NCBI RefSeq assembly: GCF_032854445.1
Contig: NC_088298.1
Location: forward strand, 12,141,504 to 12,205,503
Direction of reading: 5' to 3'
Length of the DNA stretch: 64,000 nucleotides
DNA from: Liolophura sinensis
Taxonomy: Eukaryota; Mollusca; Polyplacophora; Chitonida; Chitonidae
This document shows, piece after piece, positions 36,840-48,989 of this stretch; the first letter of the stretch is position 1, and each line of letters starts with the position of its first letter. The position numbers and the translations under genes are program-made. The notes beneath the pieces are model-generated. The model worked only from the letters and a program-made list of their open reading frames with translations, was not told the DNA's origin and did not search any database.

Positions 36840-37830
36840 TGGAAACCTAGAGAATGAAATTAACTTACCACAAGTCAGATAACAGCAACTAGTCTAAAAG
36901 ACATTACAAAAGTTTTAAGTGTACATTACACAATAATTGTGTCCAGTTCCTTAACTTACATGTATGTCAGTATTAAACCCATACAGCAAACATGCAACAT
37001 TAGTGCTCTGAATGTTTCGCCCATGAAAATGGCAAAAATTTACCCCATTTCAAATAAATTTGTGAATGAACTTTCTACAAATGTCTTAATTACAGAAAAA
37101 AAAATGTCTCTCTTGTAGTGTTATGTGTATGCATGCACTCAAAGTTGAAATAATATTTTTGTAAAAGTTACGTGATAGGAGTTAATTTAGAAAATTTGGT
37201 GAAAAGCTGGCAAATGAGTGAAAATGAAATAATATAAGAATGTTACATGGGTAGTTGTATGATATACAAATATCCAGGGTATACAACATACATGGGATAT
37301 GCGTAGTTACTGTAGGAACAATTGCACCCATGACCTATACATGAACACAGTTCTAAAAACAAGACGAGGAAAGAGTGTTTTATAAGGATCGGCACATGTA
37401 CTAAGACATGTCGGGAATAAGAATAGGGGAGTTTGATTATGGTCCTTTCTGTTGCTCAAGACAAAAACAGTTTTTCTGTACCATGTGACTTGTCAAAAAT
37501 GTTAAACTCACAAAAAGTTCCTTAATTTTTTCCATCATTTATTTCCTATCTGTGACATTTCTTTCTGATTGCCGTTATAGTTGACGTATTCAAAATTAGT
37601 TCTGTAACAGTTTTGACAGGTCACATGGTATAGCAGGACTTTTTTTACCTTTAGCGATAAAAGAGTTTGAACTTGGAACTCCCCTATTAAAAAGAGCAAA
37701 GGAGATAGGTGTATACAAATCTATAGAGCTCTACTGCTTAGCTACCATAACAAGCACGCACACAGAAACACCATCCACAAACTCTGACCTTTTGTCTGAT
37801 TGCCTCCTGCTGAAGAAACTGTAAAATGAA
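36840..37830. other. No gene seen
   Basis: AT-rich sequence without clear repeats. Confidence 0.45.
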
Positions 37831-38137
37831 AAGGAAAATAAATATACAATACACCAAAACTAAATGGCCCATAAGCATAGCAATGTTTTATACTAAACAC
37901 TAAAATCATGATAGCCAATAAATATGGCAATGTTATACACAATACACTAAAACTACAGCCTAGACAAGGCAATGTTAATACCTACAATTATAGTTCACAA
38001 ACATCACAATGTTACATGTACATACAATTGAAACACTAAAACCAATACCCTGTAAACACGACAGGATATGTTAGATGCAATACACTAAAGCTATATCCCG
38101 TAAATGAGTCAATGTACAATGTAGTGTAAAATACACT
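37830..38137. repeat. Degenerate tandem repeat of about 60 bp
   Basis: AATACACTAAAACTA-like and GCAATGTTA-like motifs alternate about five times with strong divergence. It runs into the 26-bp array. Confidence 0.6.
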
Positions 38138-38526
38138 AAAATCATACAGCTAGCCTACATGTACAAATCATACAGCTGACCTACATTTACAAATCATACA
38201 GCTGGCTTACATGTACAAATCATACAGCTAGCCTACATGTACAAATCATACAGCTGACCTACATGTACAAATCATACAGCTAGCCTACATGTACAAATCA
38301 TACAGCTAGCCTACATGTACATGTACAAATCATACAGCTAGCCTACATGTACAAATCATACAGCTAGCCTACATGTACAAATCATACAGCTGACCTACAT
38401 GTACAAATCATACAGCATCATACAGCTAGCCTACATGTACAAATCATACAGCTAGCCTACATGTACAAATCATACAGCTAGCCTACATGTACATGTACAA
38501 ATCATACAGCTAGCCTACATGTACAA
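38138..38526. repeat. 26-bp minisatellite, about 15 copies
   Basis: The unit is AAATCATACAGCTAGCCTAC plus ATGTAC. Variants change CTAGCC to CTGACC, and a few units carry an extra ATGTAC. Confidence 0.97.
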
Positions 38527-38806
38527 GTAAATTATAAATGTCATTTGACATGTTCTTAGGTTTTCAAAAGGTTGTAAATGTAAGTAACCTGCACCCTAGT
38601 TCAATGCATATTATTCCTGCTGGCATGACATTATAATTTGTCAATTTCATACCAAATAAACAACAACAACTTTTCAGCAGGTAAAACAGTAATAGGACTT
38701 TGAGAGGAAATACACTCATTCTAGCAGAATAATGCCCACGGCAAACAAGATAACAATAACAATAATCAATAACAACTGATAAATGGACTGGTAATTGGAC
38801 ACAGCA

Positions 38807-39768
38807 AATGACAGGTAAGTGTTTTGATGTGACAGGCAAGTAAAATGATCAGGACAGGTCAGAATTCTGATATGACAGGTGAGTACAATGATCAGGGCAT
38901 GTAAGTGTTCTGCTGTGACACCTGAGTACAATGATCAGAACAGGTAAGTATTCTGATATGGCTGGTGAGTATAAAGATCAGGACAGTTAAGTTTTTTGAT
39001 GTGACAGGTGAATATAATAATCAGGACAGGTAAGTATTCTGATGTGACAGGTGAGTACAATGATCAGGGCAGGTAAGTGTTCTGATGTGACAGGTGAGTA
39101 CAATGATCAGGGCAGGTAAGTATTCTGATGTGACAGGTGAGCATGATGATCAGGACAGGTAAGTTTTTTGATGTGACAGGTCAGCATAATAATCAGGATA
39201 GGTAAGTATTCTGATGTGACAGGTGAGTACAATGATCATAGGGCAGGTTAAAATTCTGATGTGACAGGTGAGCATAGTGATCAGGACAGGTAAGTATCCT
39301 GATGTGACAGGTGAGCATGATGACCAGGACCGGTAAGTATTCTGATGTGACAGGTGAGTACCATGATCAAGACAGGTTAGAATTCTGATGTGACAGGTGT
39401 GTACAACGAGCAGGACAGGTAAGATTTCTGATGTAACAGTTGAGAACAATGATCAGTACAGGTAAGAATTGTGATATGAAGGGCAAGCGTAATGATCAGG
39501 ACAGGTAAAGTATTCTGATGTGACAGGTGAGCATAATGATCAGGACAGTTCAGAATTCTGATGTGACAGGTGAGTATAATGATCAGAACAGTTAGAATTC
39601 TGATGTGACAGGTGAGTACCATGATCAAGACAGGTTAGAATTTTGATGTGACAGGTGAGCATAATGATCAGGACAGGTAAGATTTCTGATGTGACAGATG
39701 AGTACAATGATCGGGACAGGCAGGTATTCTGATGTGACAGGTGAACATAATAATCAGGACAGGTAAGT
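38807..39768 (+). repeat. 43-bp minisatellite, about 22 copies, rich in splice-donor-like motifs
   Basis: The unit is GACAGGTGAGTACAATGATC plus AGGACAGGTAAGTATTCTGA plus TGT. Each full unit holds two motifs that match the U1 snRNA target (CAGGTGAGT and CAGGTAAGT). By hand I count eight exact CAGGTAAGT and seven exact CAGGTGAGT, with many near matches. On the plus strand these would read as donors; the two candidate gene exons in this window are on the minus strand. Confidence 0.96.
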
Positions 39769-39769
39769 A

Positions 39770-41285
39770 ATTTACGATATCAACATAACTGCTACATATG
39801 TGTAAGTTCTTGGAGCGAGTCAGCCAGTCAGCCTGAAAACTCTACAACAATGTAACTATTTAGCTGTCCGTAGATTATTTACTGCAGCTAATGATGACGT
39901 CACAGCTGAGCATCATTTGCCTATGTTCCCAGTCTGTGCAAGCTGTAAGTTTAAAATCTACATTGTATTACATATGCTCCTGCAGCAGATGCATGCACAC
40001 TAGTCCCCTGCAGTAAGCTGCAAATACAAGTGCTATGGACAGTGCTAAATTGTCAAGCCGTAAAAAAAATACTTCTCTACGTGAAGACAAGATGGATTTG
40101 CCGTAAATAAGTTTGCGATTAAAAAAATTCTGATCAGGAAGCAGAATGACATACGATGTACGGCTGCATCAGGATGGCGGTAAAGAATGGCTCAGGGTTC
40201 TGTATTATGGGCATAGAACATTAGGCTAGGATCCGGCAGCACTGTACTATAGCAAAGATTATAGCAAATGAATTCAAAGTCATAAAATATTTTTGAGTAT
40301 AGTATTAAACAACAATCAAATAAATACATCAAAGCAATACACAAGCCACATATATTTATACATAAATTGCAAAATGAATATGACAAGTTACTGACTTTAT
40401 CCACACGTAATCTTATTGTTGTATTTAGTATATGTTACACATATGCAATTGCCTTGACTGTACAAGGCATGTATCTGTATGTTATAGTTTGTCATGTAAA
40501 ACGTTTGTTTATTAATCCTTCCTTTGGTAAAATACATTATCCCGAGCCTTCTGTTCATCTAGCTCAAGTTTAGACCAGGAAGGAATTCTCCCTGGCAACC
40601 ATGAAAAGCATCGCAAACACAGGCACATACACAATTCTTCAATCTTTTTACATCTGACTTATTGCATCTTCTTAATATGAACAAGGAGGCAAAAGTACAT
40701 ACATGCAAACTGGGTTTACCACTTTCAGCTGGGCTTCACAAAGAGTATAATTTTATCCCTCTATGCCGAACAATGCTCTCAGAATATGCATGAGAAAACA
40801 TCATGCAAACCCAGGAAAAGCATGACAAATTACAGTGAATGAACGCAAGAATAGCTTTCTTGCCTAAGACACATGTAAATTAAATCTGCTTTAATGTCAC
40901 CAACAGTTTGATGGTGATGGTGATGCTAAAATAAATAAATAAATAAATAAAACCCAAAAAGAAAACAAAAACATTGTGCTGTGCTAGCTAAACAGCCAGT
41001 TGCTTTTTGTTTTCTGTCTCGCCAAAACATTAGTTTGTTCTGTATCATCCTAAATCCTAGGCAATCCTAGAATACATAGGCATTAATAACCATATTCCAC
41101 TTATATAATAATTATTTGTAACAGGCATGAAAGCACATGACTGCACATAACTGTTTTTTCTTAACTGTAACTGATATTTTCAACAAAAACAAAACAGGAC
41201 TTGTTAATGTATCTTAATTTTAATCTTTTCTCCAATTCACAGTATATTTCATACCATTCAGTCTTTAGCTTTCCACAACAACAGA
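39770..41285. other. No gene seen, except a SINE relic and (AAAT)n
   Basis: Contains the SINE relic at 40285-40328 and an AAAT microsatellite at about 40931-40952. No exon-like frame. Confidence 0.5.
40285..40328 (+). mobile_element. 3' relic of SINE family A
   Basis: AAATATTTTTGAGTATAGTA, then TTAAACAACAATCAAATAAA corresponds to the last 44 bp of family A in plus orientation. Confidence 0.7.
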
Positions 41286-41379
41286 AATAAAGGGTTCCTC
41301 AAATCTAAACTATATGCAGAAAACAGTTGGAGTTGTAACCCAGGCACCTTCAATCAAATCTACTTTTTATCGTAAACAG

Positions 41380-42038
41380 CTATCTAGCTACCATGACAAC
41401 CACGAAAATGGAAAAATGTGAGTCGTAACACATCGTCATCTATGTATCTACCAAAAATTAAAACTATGTGTAGAAAACTGTTGGAGTTCACACAGTATAC
41501 ACTGGGAAATGGGAATCTTGTAACCATGACAACTGTAGAAATAGACTAATGTGAGGTGTGACAAACTGTCATCTATGTATCCATGTACCCACCAAAAATT
41601 AAAACTCTACGCAGAAAAATGTTAAAGCTAGAGCTTGGACACGAAATCATATCTGTCTATATAGTACATATATGGAAAATGGCTATCTGGTTACCATGAC
41701 ATCCACGAAACTGGACAAGAGTGAGTCGCGACACATCTTCATCAGTGTATCTATGTATCCACCCAAAATTAAAACTATGTGGAAATCAGCTGGAGTTATA
41801 TAATAGACACGAAATCATACCTACTTTTATAGTATACACTGGGAAATGGCAATCTGGTAACCATGACAATTGCCAAAATGGACAAATGTGAGTCATGAGA
41901 AATTGTCATTTGCGCATCTATGGATCCAATAAAAATCAAAACTGTGTGCGGTAAAGTGTTGGAGATATAGCCCGGACACAAATACGGACAGACAGACAAA
42001 ATCGCCATAACATACTACATTTTGCCTAATGGCGGGGC
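41380..42038. repeat. Degenerate module repeated four times, ending in a GACAGACAGAC tail
   Basis: Four copies (around 41390, 41520, 41692 and 41858) each hold ACCATGACAANNNCNAAAATGG, GTGAGTCRTRACAMATCGTC and AAAATTAAAACTATGTG in that order, spaced 130-170 bp apart. The right end reads GGACAGACAGACAAAATCGC and GGCGGGGCCTATAA. I remember this kind of ending from dispersed repeats in mollusc genomes, but could not check it. Confidence 0.7.
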
Positions 42039-42039
42039 C

Positions 42040-43038
42040 TATAAAAAGACAATAATTATGTCACATAGTTTCTTCGTTACCAAACACATATTCTCAGATA
42101 AATTAGACCTAACCTGAATATTTAAGACTTTGCCTATGGCAACAACTTCTTTTAATAACTTTGTAAAGTATTCAGCAACAAGGCAACAAAGATACAAACA
42201 AGGTGTTCCTCTCTTGGGGTGGCCACATTGCCAACCTACAGGTTCATGTATATCATTAGACATGAGGAGAATAATTAGCCAATGGGAGTGCAGAGTTCCT
42301 GCTGTCCCCTGTGTCACTCACTTGTTTGGCACAGGCTATCAATAATGTTGCAGCCACTGAGAACTGCTCATGTTCACCCTACAGGAATATTTGTGATGGT
42401 CTGTCATTTATCCTGGGTTCAGCAAAACAAATCATCACACAAATTTTCTCATTAAAAATCAACAGAAAAATTCTGTTAAAAATTTCTGAACTACTTGAGA
42501 GTCAACAATGTTTTCAGCTGTGATAAAACATCTCTGCATCAAAGTCCATCTACCTGTTAATCAGTCGATCAGTTTGTCACATCCTATCTTTAATGTGGAG
42601 CACTTTTACTCATCTATAGCGAGTGCAGACAACATCAACTTAAAGAAACATAAAGCTCGCACCAATGGGGGAGCTTGCATTTTCTACGGAAGTGTATCTT
42701 TCAAATTTAATACATGTAAATACTGATTAACTAACACAGCTGATTAACATTACATTCTCTCTCCTCTTAATTATAGGGTTCACAGTCGATGGTGACCCTT
42801 GTTAAAGGAGTAGGGGAAAATTCCGATTTATAATCCATAACAAATCAACCCCAGATGCTTGTCATAAGTTCAGTAGATTATAATGCTGACTTTAACCAAA
42901 TTGAAGAATGACACAAGCTTAGCACAACTAGGTGAATGTTGCATGGCTACAAAAGCCGGTCATACATCATAAGTAAATGACATGCAGTTCTGATCACATG
43001 CAATCTATCTCTTCATAATTGTGAACAATGAGGTTTTC
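42040..43038. other. No gene seen
   Basis: Short open frames only, with no domain recognised. Confidence 0.45.
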
Positions 43039-43700
43039 TTTATTTCTTTGATTGGTGTCTAATGCTGTACTGGTGTCATATGTCATATTGGTGCCCAATG
43101 CCGTGTAGGTGTCTTATGCCATATTGGTGTCTAATGCTGTATTGGCGTCTAATGCCATATTAGTGTCTTATGCCATATTGGTGTCTAATGCTGTATTGGT
43201 GTCTTATGCTGTATTGGTGTCTAATGCTGTATTGGCGTCTAATGCCATATTGGTGTCTTATGCTGTATTGGTGTCTAATGCCATATTGATGTCTAATGCC
43301 GTATTGGTGTCTTATGCTGTATTGATGTCTAATGCCTTATTGGTGTCTAATGCTGTATTGGCGTCTAATGCTGTATTGGTGTCTTATGCTGTATTAGTAT
43401 CTTATGCCATATTGGTGTCTAATGCCATATTGGTGTCTTATGCTGTATTGGTGTCTAATGCTGTATTGATGTCTAATGCCATATTGATGTCTAATGCCGT
43501 ATTGGTGTCTAATGCCGTATTGGTGTCTTATGATGTACTCAAGATTATCTCACAACTGTAGCCAGTATTTTGGTGGGAGGTTTGGGTGGGGGTTGGGGGG
43601 AACTGGGCATAGCCTGGGGGAAACCCATGACCGTCCGCAGGTTGCTGGCAGACCTTCATACTTATGCCCAGCAAGGAAGCCATGCAGCAAGTGAACAATT
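43039..43700 (-). mobile_element. SINE family A carrying an expanded internal minisatellite
   Basis: The tail side TTTATTTCTTTGATTGGTGT at 43039 and the body from GATGTACTCAAGATTATCTC at about 43533 to CAAGGAAGCCATGCAGC at about 43688 are the two halves of one minus-strand family A copy. Between them lies the 18-bp array. The core (CCGTCCGCAGGTTGCTGGCA) is intact but a G-rich insertion is present at 43575-43605. The tRNA-like head is missing. Confidence 0.9.
43050..43540. repeat. 18-bp minisatellite derived from the SINE, about 27 copies
   Basis: The unit TTGGTGTCTAATGCTGTA matches the SINE segment TTGGTGTTTTACGCCGTA, which in normal copies occurs once before CTCAAG. Units alternate TCTAATGC and TCTTATGC. 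The 18-bp period leaves a 150-codon frame open (LVSNAV and LVSYAI repeats); its hydrophobic look is a by-product. Confidence 0.95.
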
Positions 43701-43704
43701 AAGG

Positions 43705-44178
43705 CTCACATGCTGACTTCCCCTGACCGTGCATATACACAGGCACATAAAGATGACGTCAGCTCATATACTCTCAGACTTGCATGAGGGTTAAGCCATA
43801 CAATGGACATGGTCTACAAACCTGGAGGAAATTAATATTCAGGAACACTGTTTTAAAATCACACTTTGTACACTGTGCCTATTTATTACTCAACCTTCAA
43901 GCATATGTCTACGAGAATGACCTGATCACATCTTTTTATATCTGTATGTATTTATATGCACTCATACCTGAACCTAAAAGTGACTTAGAATAATTTGTTA
44001 ACATTGGTTAATAACAAATAACCTAGGCCTCAATACTCAGATGTACACTCGCAAGTAATAACTTGTTCAACTTACATGTACGTGCATATAACTGGCTGCA
44101 TGGTCAAGCTACTTTCCTGCAAGGCACATTAGCTCCTAACTCATATACTCCATTAAGCAATATTCTACATGATAAAGT
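43705..44178. other. No gene seen
   Basis: Short sequence between two SINE copies, without features. Confidence 0.45.
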
Positions 44179-44190
44179 ATTCACAAATAT

Positions 44191-44437
44191 ACTTTTTGGA
44201 TTTATTTATTTGACTGGTGTTTTACACCGTACTCAAGAATATTTCATTTATACGACGGCAGCCAAATTTGTGGTGGGAGGAAACCTCGTAGAGCCCGAGG
44301 TTGAAACCCACGACCATCCGCAGGTTGTTGGCAGACCTTCCCACTTACTGCTGGAGAGGAAGGTACCTCATTGGTGAGAGGCTCCTGGATCATTACACTG
44401 CACTAGCACACTAACCAACTGAGGCACGGAGGCCCCT
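44191..44437 (-). mobile_element. Full-length SINE family A with target-site duplication
   Basis: Runs from the ATTTATTTATTTGACTGG tail through the core to the head (CTAACCAACTGAGGCACGGA, GGCCCC). It has an 11-bp perfect duplication TTCACAAATAT at 44180-44190 and 44438-44448. The A box is mutated (TGCCTCAGTTGG on the minus strand). Confidence 0.93.
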
Positions 44438-44449
44438 TTCACAAATATT

Positions 44450-45975
44450 CTCTGTGATCATTATCTCAGTATAAGTTAATGATCAACCAAAATGTCGGAA
44501 AAGTTTAAAGAACATTTTTCTTTTGAAATATATATGTCTCTGTCAGGCTTTGTTAAGCACAAGTCAACTTTCTCAAAGAGACTCTATACAAGATTATATG
44601 ATATAACTGTTGATCATATAACATGGCTATCAGCAGACACGCTGTAGTGCCAGCAACAATTTCTCCAGAGGAATCAATTATTGTCTCCAGCAGACCACAG
44701 TAATGGCTTTCTTCAAATCCTTCAGTATGCCCTGGATAGAGTAACTCATTGCAACATTTAATGCATAAGCAATGTTTTTATTGAAATGTTGGGCGGTAGG
44801 GGGGGGGGGGGGGGGGTGATGATGTGATGTAACTGCAGTAAGAGAATGGCTTCCCTGCTGCAGAGTCCTAGCTTTAGCCAGTTACGTGTATAAGGGTACC
44901 ACCTTCCTTCCTTTAACCACAAGTTGCCTAATATTGTAACGTTATTGTTTCATTAATGGCTTGTCTTCTGCGGAAACTCTCCCCCAAACATCACTTTCTC
45001 TATTCGATCACTCCGCTTATCACCCCCTCTGGGAAATTTATGTTCAGATATAATTCTGTGTCCGGGCATTGAGTGGGTGATGGACTAAGCTACGCCATTA
45101 GCAATCTATCACAGCCACATTCTACATTATCTGGGCGACTTGTCATCGTCCTGACAACCCAGAATTGATATTCATATCATGGCGAGTGGCCAGTGGATAA
45201 GAGATGACCTGTCCACACCCCGATAAATACAACAGTTTACCATTAGCCTCGGCCCGCTGTCCTGCCAACCATTCCAATCAGTGAAACCGTGCTTCTCAGA
45301 AAGTCGTAGCTAACACTGGCTGAGACGTAGGCCAAAGATCACAAAGTGATGATTAAATACTCACTGGGAGATACAAGGACGGTATACTGGACAACAACAG
45401 GTGCCCGCACTGATCTCCACTATGCGTACGCATACGTACACTCTAAAGTCATATATTTAGAACACGCAGATTCTTCAAACCTCTTGGCAAGGGAAAAAAC
45501 AACTTTCAGTGCGACTAACTTGATACATGCATCTTTTTAAGCTGGTTTTAGAGAGAAAAACTGGTTGGGTTGACCAGTTTTAGGGTATCTCAAAAAGTGC
45601 AATTTTACCAGTCTACATACATTGCTGAGAAGTTCAGTATTACCTTGGTAATTTATGTCCATTTACATACCTAGGTGGTAACGATGCATACATGTCACTA
45701 TCCTCATTCATTTAATACTTGATAATACCGATATTTTTAATCTCTGAATATCTTTTTTAAAAATTTTTCTAGATTAAAATCTATAAATATACACTTTTGA
45801 CATACATCACTTCTCTACAGTTTTTATGCACAATACCACAGCTAAGAAAAACAAGTAATGAAAAAAAGAAACTGAATTAAGGCAATTAATTTAAAGAATT
45901 TAACATTTGGCCTATGTGACATAGACATTATAGTGGTGTAGGCAAAAATGTGGCTGTAGGGATACGTCATGTAAA
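44450..45975. other. No gene seen
   Basis: Holds a poly-G run at 44799-44816. The stretch 44940-45330 is less AT-rich and free of repeats; no coding signal is visible in it. Confidence 0.45.
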
Positions 45976-45978
45976 CAA

Positions 45979-46415
45979 TATGCAAGTGAGTAAATCTATG
46001 TAAGTGAGCAGGCCTATAATATGTATGTGAGCGGGTCTATAATATGTAAGTGAGTAGGTCTATACTGTGTAAGTGAGCAGGCCTATAATATGTATGTGAG
46101 CAGGCCTATAATATGTATGTGAACAGGCCTATAATATGCAAGTAAGTACGTCTATACTATGTAAGTGAGCAGGCCTATAATATGCAAGTGAGTATGTCTA
46201 TACTATGTAAGTGAACAGGCCTATAATATGTAAGTGAGCAGGCCAATAATATGCAAGTGAGCAGGCCAATAATATGCAAGTGAGTACGTCTATACTATGT
46301 AAGTGAACAGGCCTATAATATGTATGTGAGCAGGCCTTTAAAATGCAAGTGACTAGATTTATACTATGTAAGTGAGCAAGCCTATAATATGCAAGTGAGT
46401 AGGCCTATACTATGG
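45979..46415. repeat. 23-bp minisatellite, about 19 copies
   Basis: The unit is AAGTGAGCAGGCCTATAATA plus TGT. Alternative units carry AGTACGTCTATACTATG, and the two types are interspersed. Confidence 0.96.
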
Positions 46416-46684
46416 AGATGGGTTATTTAGACAAAAATCCTAAGAGTTCACACTCAATGACATAATTATGCTTAATAATTCACGAATTTACAAAACAGCC
46501 TTCACTAAATGTAGTCCATCTTAGAAGTGTACAAAGTATTGCCTTGTCTGCCAAATACATGGAGTATATCTCTGTACACATAATAAATTTTCCCTTCCAC
46601 ATGTTCTGCATGTACCTCATAAGAAATTCTACATATATCCCATGACCAATAGGCTGTCACACGATACACACGACATCACACACT

Positions 46685-47110
46685 AACTGACATGACACAC
46701 AGGAGTTACAGTGTCTCTGATATCCAATAAGCTGAATCTGATACACATGAGCCAACTTATACACATGAACTAACTGATACACATGACACAACTGGTACAC
46801 ATAACCTGATTACACATAACCTAACTGATACACATAACCTATCTGACATCATACACAGGAGTTACAGTGTCTCTGATATCAAACGGGCTGAATCAGATAC
46901 ACATGACCCAACTGATATACATGACCCAACTGGTACACATGACCCAACACATGACCTACTGGCACACATAAACTAACTGGTACACATGACCTGATACACA
47001 TAACCTAACTGATACAGATAACCTCACTGATACACATGATCCAACTGATACAGATGACCTGATAGACATGACCTAACTGATACAGGTCATCCAACTGATT
47101 ACATGATTTA
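46685..47110. repeat. Degenerate 17-19-bp repeat (TGATACACATGACCCAAC type)
   Basis: About 20 diverged copies of a unit with GATACACATGAC or GATACACATAAC. A longer segment, CAGGAGTTACAGTGTCTCTG, is repeated at about 46701 and 46857. It leads directly into the 69-bp array, which contains the related motif ACTGATACACATGG. Confidence 0.85.
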
Positions 47111-47148
47111 TTTGGTGCACATGATCTACTATATACATGTTTACAACT

Positions 47149-48000
47149 ATATAATTTAACAGATGCACATGGTCCATCTGATCACATGATTATATTCCAG
47201 TATGTAAGATCTAATGCATATATTTTAACAGATGCACATGGTCCATCTGATCACATGATTATATTCCAGTATGTATGATCTAATGCATATAATTTAACAG
47301 ATGCACATGGTCCATCTGATCACATGATTATATTCCAGTATGTACGATCTAATGCATATAATTTAACTGATACACATGGGCCATCTGATCACATGCTTAT
47401 ATTCCAGTATGTAAGATCTAATGCATATAATTTAACAGATGCACATGGTCCATCTGATCACATGATTATATTCCAGTATGTAAGATCAAATGCATATAAT
47501 TTAACAGATGCACATGGTCCATCTGATCACATGATTATATTCCAGTATGTACGATCTAATGCATATAATTTAACTGATACACATGGGCCATCTGATCACA
47601 TTATTATATAATTTAACTGATACACATGGTCCATCTGATCACATGATTATATTCCAGTATGTACGATCTAATGCATATAGTTTAACAGATGCACATGGTC
47701 CATCTGACCACATGATTATATTCCAGTATATACAATCTAATGCATATAGTTTAACAGATGCACATGGTCCATCTGACCACATGATTATATTCCAGTATGT
47801 ACGATCTAATGCATATAGTTTAACTGATGCACATGGTCCATCTGACCACATTATTATATAATTTAACTGATACACATGGTCCATCTGATCACATGATTAT
47901 ATTCCAGTATGTACGATCTAATGCATATAGTTTAACTGATACACATGGTCCATCTGATCACATTATTATATATTTAACTGATACACACGGTCCATCTGAT
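47149..48000. repeat. 69-bp minisatellite, about 12 units, three of them internally deleted
   Basis: The full unit is CACATGATTATATTCCAGTA, TGTACGATCTAATGCATATA, ATTTAACAGATGCACATGGT and CCATCTGAT. Three shortened units (around 47597, 47848 and 47960) have lost about 26 bp between TTATTATA and TTTAACTGAT. The 23-residue repeats in open frames are a consequence of the 69-bp period. Confidence 0.96.
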
Positions 48001-48049
48001 CATACGTCACTATCCTGACAGGGGTTTCTGACAGACATCTTATCTGTTA

Positions 48050-48235
48050 CACATCGTGTTCTACACGTATCTGGAGAACATGATATAATCATGGTACACT
48101 TGACCTAATTCTGCTACATGTGTCCTAGCTGTCTGAGAACATGGTCTAATCATGATACACTTGACCTAATTCTGCTACACATGTTCCAGCTTGACCTAAT
48201 TCTGCTACGCATGTTCTAGCTGTCTGAAAACCATG
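48050..48235. repeat. About 64-bp repeat, 2-3 partial copies
   Basis: CTTGACCTAATTCTGCTACA occurs at about 48099, 48160 and 48190, with CTAGCTGTCTGARAACAT after it. Confidence 0.75.
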
Positions 48236-48239
48236 ATTT

Positions 48240-48810
48240 TACTGCTAACCAGTATCATATATATATATGTAGCCCATATCCACTGTTATACTGACTACCT
48301 TACTGACTCCCTTTAATAACCTAACTGTGAAGGCCTATATGCAAGTATGTATGTATGTAAGTCCATAAACACAACATGTAACTTGATTATGAAGCACATA
48401 ACAGGACAATTACATGTACCTCCACTCTAGGTAATACAAGTGCGAGTCTCAGGTTTTTATACTATGTACAGGTAAAGTGTGCTTCAGTCATGGATGACTG
48501 ACTTCTCTACTGGGTTTGCCACCTGGTCGCAGCTCACACGTGTAAATTTTAAATATGCACATACTGTTGTCTTCATGTTCATATTTCTTACAGGTAAATT
48601 TCTCAGGAGAGAGTAATCAGCACTGCTATATATGTCTTCTGTGTGAAGTTCTGTATACTAATTAGCCAATGCCCTCTGCTGATCGAGCTATCACCCGTAA
48701 CATCCTCTCTTGTAACTGTACTCTGCTCATAATAAAGTCTATTAAATAAAGGTGTATTAGAAAGGTCTGATTGTCACCAGAAATTACATACTTAACAGGC
48801 AAAGAGTCCT
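48240..48810. other. No gene seen
   Basis: AT-rich, with a short TA run near 48250. Confidence 0.45.
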
Positions 48811-48811
48811 G

Positions 48812-48985
48812 ACCAATGAGCCTGAGTGTTCTCACGTGGTAAGTGTCCTGGCTCTTGCCCAATTAGGACGTGTGTTCAAATCTGGCTCGTGCTGCTTCCT
48901 TTGCAGCTTTATATCTTGGCGGTTGTCACTTGTAAGAATATCAGTTGAGTCGGACTGTGGTCGCCCATAAATTTGACAGGTGCCA
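48812..48985 (+). mobile_element. tRNA-headed SINE-like element, family D
   Basis: A tRNA-like head is suggested by TGAGCCTGAGTGTTCTCACG and the B-box-like GTGTGTTCAAATCTGGCTC, followed by a body with TATCTTGGCGG, GAGTCGGACTGTGGTCGCCC and ATAAATTTGACAGGTGCC. There is a single copy in this window, so the call rests on the promoter-like motifs and recalled similarity to invertebrate SINEs. Confidence 0.4.
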
Positions 48986-48989
48986 CATT

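Noticed and set aside
38807-39768. Real splice donors of a gene in the 43-bp array
   Set aside because: The motifs are part of a tandem unit with no attached open frames, and the candidate exons in the window are on the opposite strand.
43109-43561. A 150-codon frame with membrane-like hydrophobic repeats
   Set aside because: The residues LVSNAV and LVSYAI come from the 18-bp SINE-derived repeat; hydrophobicity here is a by-product of the unit.
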